NCBI RefSeq assembly: GCF_026210795.1
Contig: NC_089440.1
Location: 2,232,001-2,296,000 of the forward strand
Direction of reading: 5' to 3'
Length of the DNA stretch: 64,000 nt
Source of the DNA: Rhizophagus irregularis
Taxonomy: Eukaryota > Glomeromycota > Glomeromycetes > Glomerales > Glomeraceae
In this document: piece after piece, positions 58,011-64,000 of the stretch
Numbering within the stretch: the stretch's first letter is position 1
Layout: each line of letters begins with the position of its first letter
Made by a program: the position numbers and the translations under genes
The notes under the pieces: generated by a model
Databases searched by the model: none
What the model saw: the letters and a program-made list of their open reading frames with translations, nothing else
What the model was told of the DNA's origin: nothing

Positions 58011-61000
58011 TAGAGTTTTGGTTGTTATTGACTTCAAACCCACATTACTTACTGATCCTTCAGATATCAAACAAGCTGCTATTAAACACTTCCAATCGGT
58101 TGTCACTCCTCCTTTGGTCCAGTATTCTTCTACGGATTCATTTCCTCCACGATGGCAAAGAGCATATACTCCTCTTTCTGATCTTGATTCGTCATTATAC
58201 AACTCGGTCATGTCTCCTATCCTGGATGATGAATGGAAGAACATTCTCAATTCTATGCCTAATAATAAAGCCTCTGGTCCTTCAAAAATTTCTTATGAGA
58301 TGCTCAAACATTTAACCGGCGAAGCTTTCAATTTATCCCTTGTCTTAGCTAACGCCTGCCTCATTCATGGAGATATTCCCGCTGATTGGCGTGAAGCGCT
58401 TGTTTATCCCATTCCAAAGCCTCATGAATTTGACGCCCAATTGAAGAATACGCGACCTATCACTCTATTGGAAACTGTACGAAAATGTGTGGTTAAGGTC
58501 GTTACAACTCGACTATCAAAAATCCTAGCCGACAATCAAGTGCTTCAAGGTGGTAATTTTGCCGGATTACCAGGCGGCTCCACCGATATTCCTATTAAGA
58601 TGCTTGATGCTATTATTCATCAGCGACGCTTTGATAAAAGCGATGACCAAGAACTATGGGTTGTTTCTCAAAACATTTCTAAGGCCTTTGATTCAATTGA
58701 TTTGAACATGCTTAGACTGGCTTTAATCCGTCTGCATATTCCGTCTTTATTGATCAAATTTATCATTAACCTTTTTACAAGGCGTAATAATAAAATTATT
58801 ACACATCAAGGTGATACTTCTGGATATAGAGTTAGAATTGGTATTGACAAAGGTGAAATCATCTCTCCACTATTATGGGTTATATACTTGGATCCATTAC
58901 TTACCACACTTAATCGAGAAGCTTGTGATCCCTTTATTTTGAAATCTTCTGCATTATTGGATTATTCTCCAATTGAATATGAACAACATAATCTTCCTGT
59001 TTCACATATTACATTTATGAATGACTCTACTTTGATTGCTTCATCTAAACAAGGAATTGAAGATCGCCTTTCCATCACTGCTGAATTTTACACTTTAAAT
59101 AATACTCAAGCAAATTCAGCAAAATATATCCTTCTTTCTTCTGAACAATTTTCTCAAACTATTGTATTTGATCTATTCCCATCTTCTTTAAATACGATTC
59201 ATACCCTTACTTTAAAGGCGTTAGCCTTATCTACATCTTTTCGGTTTTTAGGTGTTTGGTTTAACCTTTCGGCTTCTTCTCGTTTCGTTCATAACCAAAC
59301 TGTTTCTATGGTCAAAGATATGGCCGCTCTACTCAGTCCTAAAAAACTTTTAGCACAACACATAGCTTATCTTTATAACGTTGTCCTACTTCCGAGGCTA
59401 GAATTTCGCCTACAAACCACATTATTTGCAGAATCCACCATTAATCGCATGGTTTCTCCAATGCTTTCTCTTATTCGTCAGAAGGCTGGTTTGGCCTCAG
59501 TCACTCCTCTTTCCACACTCTTCACACTGTTGCCTTTCTCTATTCAACAAGCGTTTGGTCGATTTCTATCATCTCATGTGGCTTCATGGCAGAAAATTTT
59601 TTCTCACCCTTCATATAAGCTCTTTGCTAATTATATGATTACTTATCTCCAAGGTTTTTTGGACTGCGATGTCTGCCCTTCTACTATTAACCTGGAACCA
59701 TGGTCCCACACCTTTTCTTTGCGAACACATTCTTTATTTAATTCTTTATTGTTCTCTTCTCGTTTAAATATCACGTGGTCTTTACTGTTCCGACCTCCGA
59801 GGAAAGATTTACGTCCGGCGATTCCACTCCGGTCTATTTTACCAAAAGATTTGTTTACTTCCATGAAAAATGTTCGGATAAATTTCTGCACTCATTTTCT
59901 TGCTCAATTGATTACACCGTGTGGCTCTCGACTTCTCTCATGGAAAGATTTACGCTTTCTTAAACGAGTATCGAACAAAGGATCTGCGCCTGCTTGGTTT
60001 AATTATTTGTTCAATCTTATTGTTATTCCTAATTCACCTTCCTTTTTTATTTTACAACAATTTAGAATTCCTAGTTCTCATACCGTAGCTTCTATTTCTT
60101 TTATAGATATTAGTCGTAATTATTGGTTTAACCCTCAATGGGCTATTTCTTTTAATCGCAATACTAACTCTTTCCTCGTTGGCCGTGTGATTACTACCTA
60201 TCCTGCTCCACGTAATGAAGCTTTTATTTCACATTGGATTGCGTCTTCGGTTGATGATTTACTTTCTGAATTTACTGCATGCCAAGATTGTGCCTCTGCT
60301 ATTCCGCGATCCTCTACCTCTAAGACTTTGATTAAACGATGTCCCTCTGAAGGATGTTTCTCTTATGTTCCGTTATCAAGTTTGATCCGTTATCCTATGA
60401 AACCTCGTACTTATATACATGCGGATACTCGTTCGGTTTCACTTTCTGCCTCGTTAGGCTATGCCAAATCTCTTTTACTATTTCATCTTTTTTCTCCGGT
60501 TCGCTTACCTCCTATGAATGAACTAGTGATTAGGATTTCTGATTTCCAACTTCCTTCTTCGGTGTTTACCCTTTATATTGATGGTTCCTTCCTTTCTCCT
60601 CCTAGTCATCCGGCATCCTCGATGGCTTATGCATGGACTGCTATAGACTGATGGATTTATTTTGGAATCCCATTATAATATCATCTCTTCCATTTTTCCT
60701 TCGCTTTACGTTCAGAAATTTTTGCTTTATTGCACGGATTGACTCCCTTCCTCGGAATTCAAAGATTACTGTCGCCACTGATTGCGCTCAATTACTTTCT
60801 TTATGGTCTTTATATGTGGATGCTCCTTTTATTCCCAGAATGCTTAAAGAATCCAACCACCTTTTGTGGTCCTCCATACGCACTATTATGTTGCAAAAGA
60901 ATCTGGATGTTACTCTGATCAGTTATTCCTGCTCAGCTGACGACCCTTTGAATAATCAGTGTGGATGCATTAGCCAAAGCCGCTCATACCGACTCACATC

Positions 61001-61974
61001 TTTCTTCTTGTCCACCATTGGAACTGATGGCTCCTTGTATTATACAATTTAATTCCTTACCTGTGGATATGAATATCCGGAAATTTATTAGAGATATTTT
61101 TGACGCCAAAAGTCTTTTAACTCTTGCTGTATTACCAAGATTTAATTCCTATTCTTCAACTTCTGATATTGATTGGGCTTGCACCAAATTTTGTCTCATT
61201 AACAATAAGCATTTTGTCTCTCATCGAAATGGCCGTTCCGAGTTTTGTAGTTTCCGTATCAAGCTACTTTTAGATATGCTTCTAACGCTTACAACTCTTC
61301 AGAGACGAAAGCCTCATCTTTATAATCCAAGTTGGCTTTGTCCTCAATGTAATTCCTTTCCTGAGAATTTAGACCATTTGTGGACTTGTCCTTATATTTT
61401 ACCAGAATTTAGCCCTTTACAAACTTTTAAAACATTACTATTGGCTCTTCGGACTACTTATCTTGATAATTTCCTTTCCGCGTCATCTTTAATCCCTTTA
61501 CCGGACTCTTTTGCTGCTAAATTTATGGCTCTTAATTGTTGGGATTGTGACCCTCCTTCAATTTCCTGCCTGCGACTCACAAGAGGACTTATACCGATAT
61601 CTTTGACAGAATTTCTTGGAATTTATTTTTCTTCACCTACCATATGGTCTATCTTAGATACACCTTTGCACGACTTTCATTTTGACCTTTATGTTCAAAT
61701 CTGGTTGTGCCGATCCATTTTCTTTCATCATTGGGAATTAGCTCAAGGCATTACAAAAAAAATGAAATCGTCTGCTCTTGGGCCTTCTTCTATTCTTCGA
61801 CCTTCCTCTAACATTTCTCTTGACTCTTCGACACCTTCCTTGGCGACAGCTTCCTTGGATTTTTGGGTTTCTTGGGTTTCCTCTTCTATAATCCATGGGG
61901 GATTTTGGATTTCGCATTTGGATTTTTGGCGCCGCTTAACAGTTCAGCCTCTACTTAGGATTTCTTTTTGGTAA
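57910..61974 (+). pseudogene. Retrotransposon ORF2, RT-RNase H-zinc knuckle part
   Basis: One open frame to 60651 carries the RT: WREALVYPIPKP, RPITLLETVRKCV, GGNFAGLPGGSTDIPI, QNISKAFDSID, KGEIISPLLWVIYLDPLL and HITFMNDSTLIASS. The usual catalytic motifs are QDxSKAFDS and FxDD; both first aspartates are Asn here (codons 58672-58674 and 59020-59022). RNase H starts FTLYIDGSF, but frameshifts near 60650, 60720 and 60955 scatter its remaining motifs (SEIFALLHG, ATDCAQLL, DPLNNQ, VDALAKAAH). The C-terminus has CPQCNSFPENLDHLWTCP, a CCHC knuckle, and ends at 61974. The protein would prime cDNA synthesis at the target; this copy cannot. Confidence 0.85.
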
Positions 61975-62239
61975 CGGATTGGATCTTAGGACATGCTGGA
62001 TAGTTGACTCACACTGGCCTTCGGGTAAAGATGGGGTATGCGTTTCTGTAATAGTTTAGTTTTTCTTTACTTAATTTTATTTTGTTTAGATTTCTTTACT
62101 TGTATGAATCGTGAAGCTAGTTCTTTTTATTTTTTATGTTTATTTTCTATATTTGATATTTGTAATATTGTTCGATTTGTTTATTGTACCTTTCGTTTAA
62201 ATTTAATAATAAAAGATAATGTCATAAGACTGTTTGCTC
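61975..62239 (+). other. 3' untranslated region of retrotransposon copy 1
   Basis: T-rich sequence after the ORF2 stop, ending TTTAATAATAAAAGATAATG and a short link to copy 2. There is no long poly(A) tail, so the true 3' end may be an AATAATAAAAG-type tail or the result of recombination between copies. Confidence 0.6.
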
Positions 62240-64000
62240 ATAATCACCAAATATGGAGGATCATCGCAACTCTTTCCTGAATTTTTGAAAATACTAATAA
62301 ACTTTATTTTTGAAATTTTCGTTCAAAAATTTCTAAGTGCTCGTTCAAAATACTAACATTTCCACAGTTGCTTTCCTCTTTACTGAGCTTTAAACTATAA
62401 CTACACCTCCAGCTCCTTCTGTTATTAACCCAGATATTCCGCCGCCACCGCGTTCTATTACTTCTGCTCCCTCTGGAGACTGACCTTTGTCTCCCACGAC
62501 TACCGCTGGCGCGCCTAATAAACGTTCACGTATTGTCACTGATGATGCTATGAATGTTGATATAACTTCGCCCTCTGCTCCTGCTCCCATCCTTACTTCT
62601 TCCGTTCCTTCTGGTCTTTCTGTCAACAAAGTCCAAGTGATTACCTCTCCTCATACTACTACTACTACTCCTATTGAAACTGTCGACGCTTCTATCCATG
62701 CTCCCTCCAACACCGATGGTAAAGGCAAAGCTGTTGCCTTTGATATTCCAGAACGACAACCATCCCCCGATGGTAATGCTGCTGCTATCAAATCCGCACC
62801 CTCTCGTTATCATGCTGCGGCTTATCTACGCGACGCGCCTGATGCGTTCAAAGCTAAATTTACCACCAATCGCTCCACGCGCGACAAAGTGGATTGTTCA
62901 CTCTCCCGATATTCCTCATATTGGTACTCCCGCGCACGCTGCGATGGATCAGAGATAACAAAAAGATCCTTGTCTTCTTTAATGATCAGCATGATTATAC
63001 CGATTGTGTCAGCTCCCCACGTGCAGATCTTCTCGATTTAGCCTTTATGCATTATTCCCCTGCAGATGCCAAACTCAATGACGAAGCGAAGTCTTTGTTT
63101 GTTACCGACATTCCACTTTTCCTTACTGAAACTCAAGTCCGTCAGGTGTTTTCCCGATATGGTACCGTAATCAAGTGCAAACTTACTCCTAGAAACTATT
63201 ACTATAATGGACATATCCAGTTTTCTTCCACGGATGCAATTACCCAATTTAATGATATTTGGGCGATTATTTGCCTTGGTAATTCTTTACGTGTCTGCCC
63301 GGCATCTTTTTCGAAATCCCAACGCGATAGCCGCAGAGAACATGTTGCTATTCTTGCCGGCATTCCGAAGAATATTAAAGAAGCTGATCTGTTAGAAATT
63401 GCTACTCAAGTCAATGCTAAGGCCCTTAATGTCCCCTTGTCTATCAGTTCTTACAAGCCCAAACCCTATGTATATTTGAATTTCTCCTCGTTTGAATCTC
63501 TTGAAGCTGCCAAAGAAATGACCGTGGCTTTCTGCGGCAAAGGATTAACATGGCACCCTCTCAATGAAGCACAAATTTTATGCCACGTTTGTGGGCGTCC
63601 TGGTTGTTCTCCCTCTAAGTGCAATCCCCGTCCCACACGGAAAGTGGACGATCGCCTCAACAAACTTTACTCTCGCTTCAATGCTGGCCCTAGACGTGGC
63701 CGTCAGGACTCATGACAATCACGTGACAATTCTAATTCCCGTTCAAGATCGCGTTTCAATTCTCGATCTCGCTATAATAATTCCTCTTCATCTCGCTCTA
63801 ATGACAGCCATAATAATTCTAACACTTCTCGTCCCAATACTCCTCGTAATAGCAACCGGTCCAACAATACTAATAATAATCCCAGGAACAACGATAATTC
63901 TTCCAGACCTACTCAACCTCCGCACAAACCTCATTCTATCGTTTCTACAATACCTACTTCTTCATCTGATAATCCTGCCCTTACACTTTCTCAGCATGTT
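62240..64000 (+). mobile_element. Non-LTR retrotransposon, copy 2 (continues past window)
   Basis: Starts ATAATCACCAAATATGGAGG like copy 1 and stays colinear to the window end. Head-to-tail placement with no intervening host DNA is unusual for non-LTR insertion. Confidence 0.9.
62400..64000 (+). pseudogene. ORF1 of retrotransposon copy 2, inactivated
   Basis: Aligns with copy 1 ORF1. It has TGA at 62481-62483 where copy 1 has CGA (54465-54467), a 1-bp deletion near 62952 (SEI versus SGDN) and TGA at 63713-63715 where copy 1 has CGC. It preserves the first RRM (SLFVTDIPLFLTETQVRQVF) joined to the second RRM-like unit without a break, and an intact CHVCGRPGCSPSKC knuckle. The RS-rich tract continues past the last stop to the window end. 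Confidence 0.8.

Larger units (their letters stand above)
54227..62239 (+). mobile_element. Non-LTR retrotransposon, copy 1 (nearly full length, dead)
   Basis: The 5' end is set by the start of similarity with copy 2 (ATAATCACCAAATATGGAGG), and the 3' end is the point where copy 2 begins. Order: ~100-bp 5' UTR, ORF1 with RRM and zinc knuckle, ORF2 with AP-type endonuclease, reverse transcriptase, RNase H and a CCHC knuckle, and a ~260-bp AT-rich 3' UTR. There are no LTRs. Endonuclease plus RNase H fits the I/Tad-type groups; the clade is not resolved. Confidence 0.9.

Overview
The window looks like nuclear DNA of a filamentous fungus, most likely an arbuscular mycorrhizal fungus (Glomeromycotina, Rhizophagus-like). 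That assignment is inferred from the very AT-rich, repeat-saturated sequence, short introns with GTAAGT-type donors, small proteins in multi-copy families (MIR, SPRY), and decayed transposons (MULE, tnp2/KDZ-like, non-LTR elements with endonuclease, reverse transcriptase and RNase H). No rRNA, CRISPR or bacterial operon structure is seen.

Layout. (1) 1-10.2 kb and 23.8-25.1 kb: three copies of a four-exon gene plus one fragment. Its product joins an N-terminal Gag/capsid-like region to a complete three-repeat MIR beta-trefoil. The full-length copies and the fragment share a 20-bp element about 45-55 bp upstream of the ATG. A RecQ-type RQC remnant and a 1.1-kb foldback element lie between copies A and B. 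(2) 10.2-20.2 kb: repeats. An ~80-bp satellite is interrupted by a TTA-flanked PIF/Harbinger-like element, which itself carries a TA-flanked pogo/Tigger-like MITE. Next come an array of about 23 minus-strand units that look like micro-exons with introns, two GCCGAAAC-rich MITEs, a broken MULE transposase and a telomere-like (CCTAACCCTAA) minisatellite. (3) 20.2-28.3 kb: AT-rich sequence, a hAT-type MITE, MIR gene copy C and degenerate duplications. (4) 28.4-46.6 kb: a large imperfect inverted duplication with ~4.7-5.0-kb arms around an 8.6-kb centre. The right arm carries an intact SPRY gene and an intact gene with a possible beta-grasp domain; the left arm carries internally deleted versions of both. 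Single genes for a membrane protein and a hypothetical protein also lie here. (5) 46.6-54.2 kb: decayed minus-strand genes (including a tnp2-like transposase), a cluster of GC-richer tRNA-related SINE-like elements with a 15-bp target duplication, and a 146-bp tandem array. (6) 54.2-64 kb: two head-to-tail copies of a non-LTR retrotransposon (RRM/zinc-knuckle ORF1; endonuclease-RT-RNase H-zinc knuckle ORF2). Both are inactivated by frameshifts and stop codons, and both RT aspartates of the first copy read as asparagine.

The genes do not form a pathway. The window reads as a fast-evolving, duplication-driven accessory region. The best candidates for something undescribed are the Gag-MIR fusion family with its shared upstream element and the micro-exon-like array. 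No expression or homology search was possible, so all functional statements rest on motif recognition by eye.
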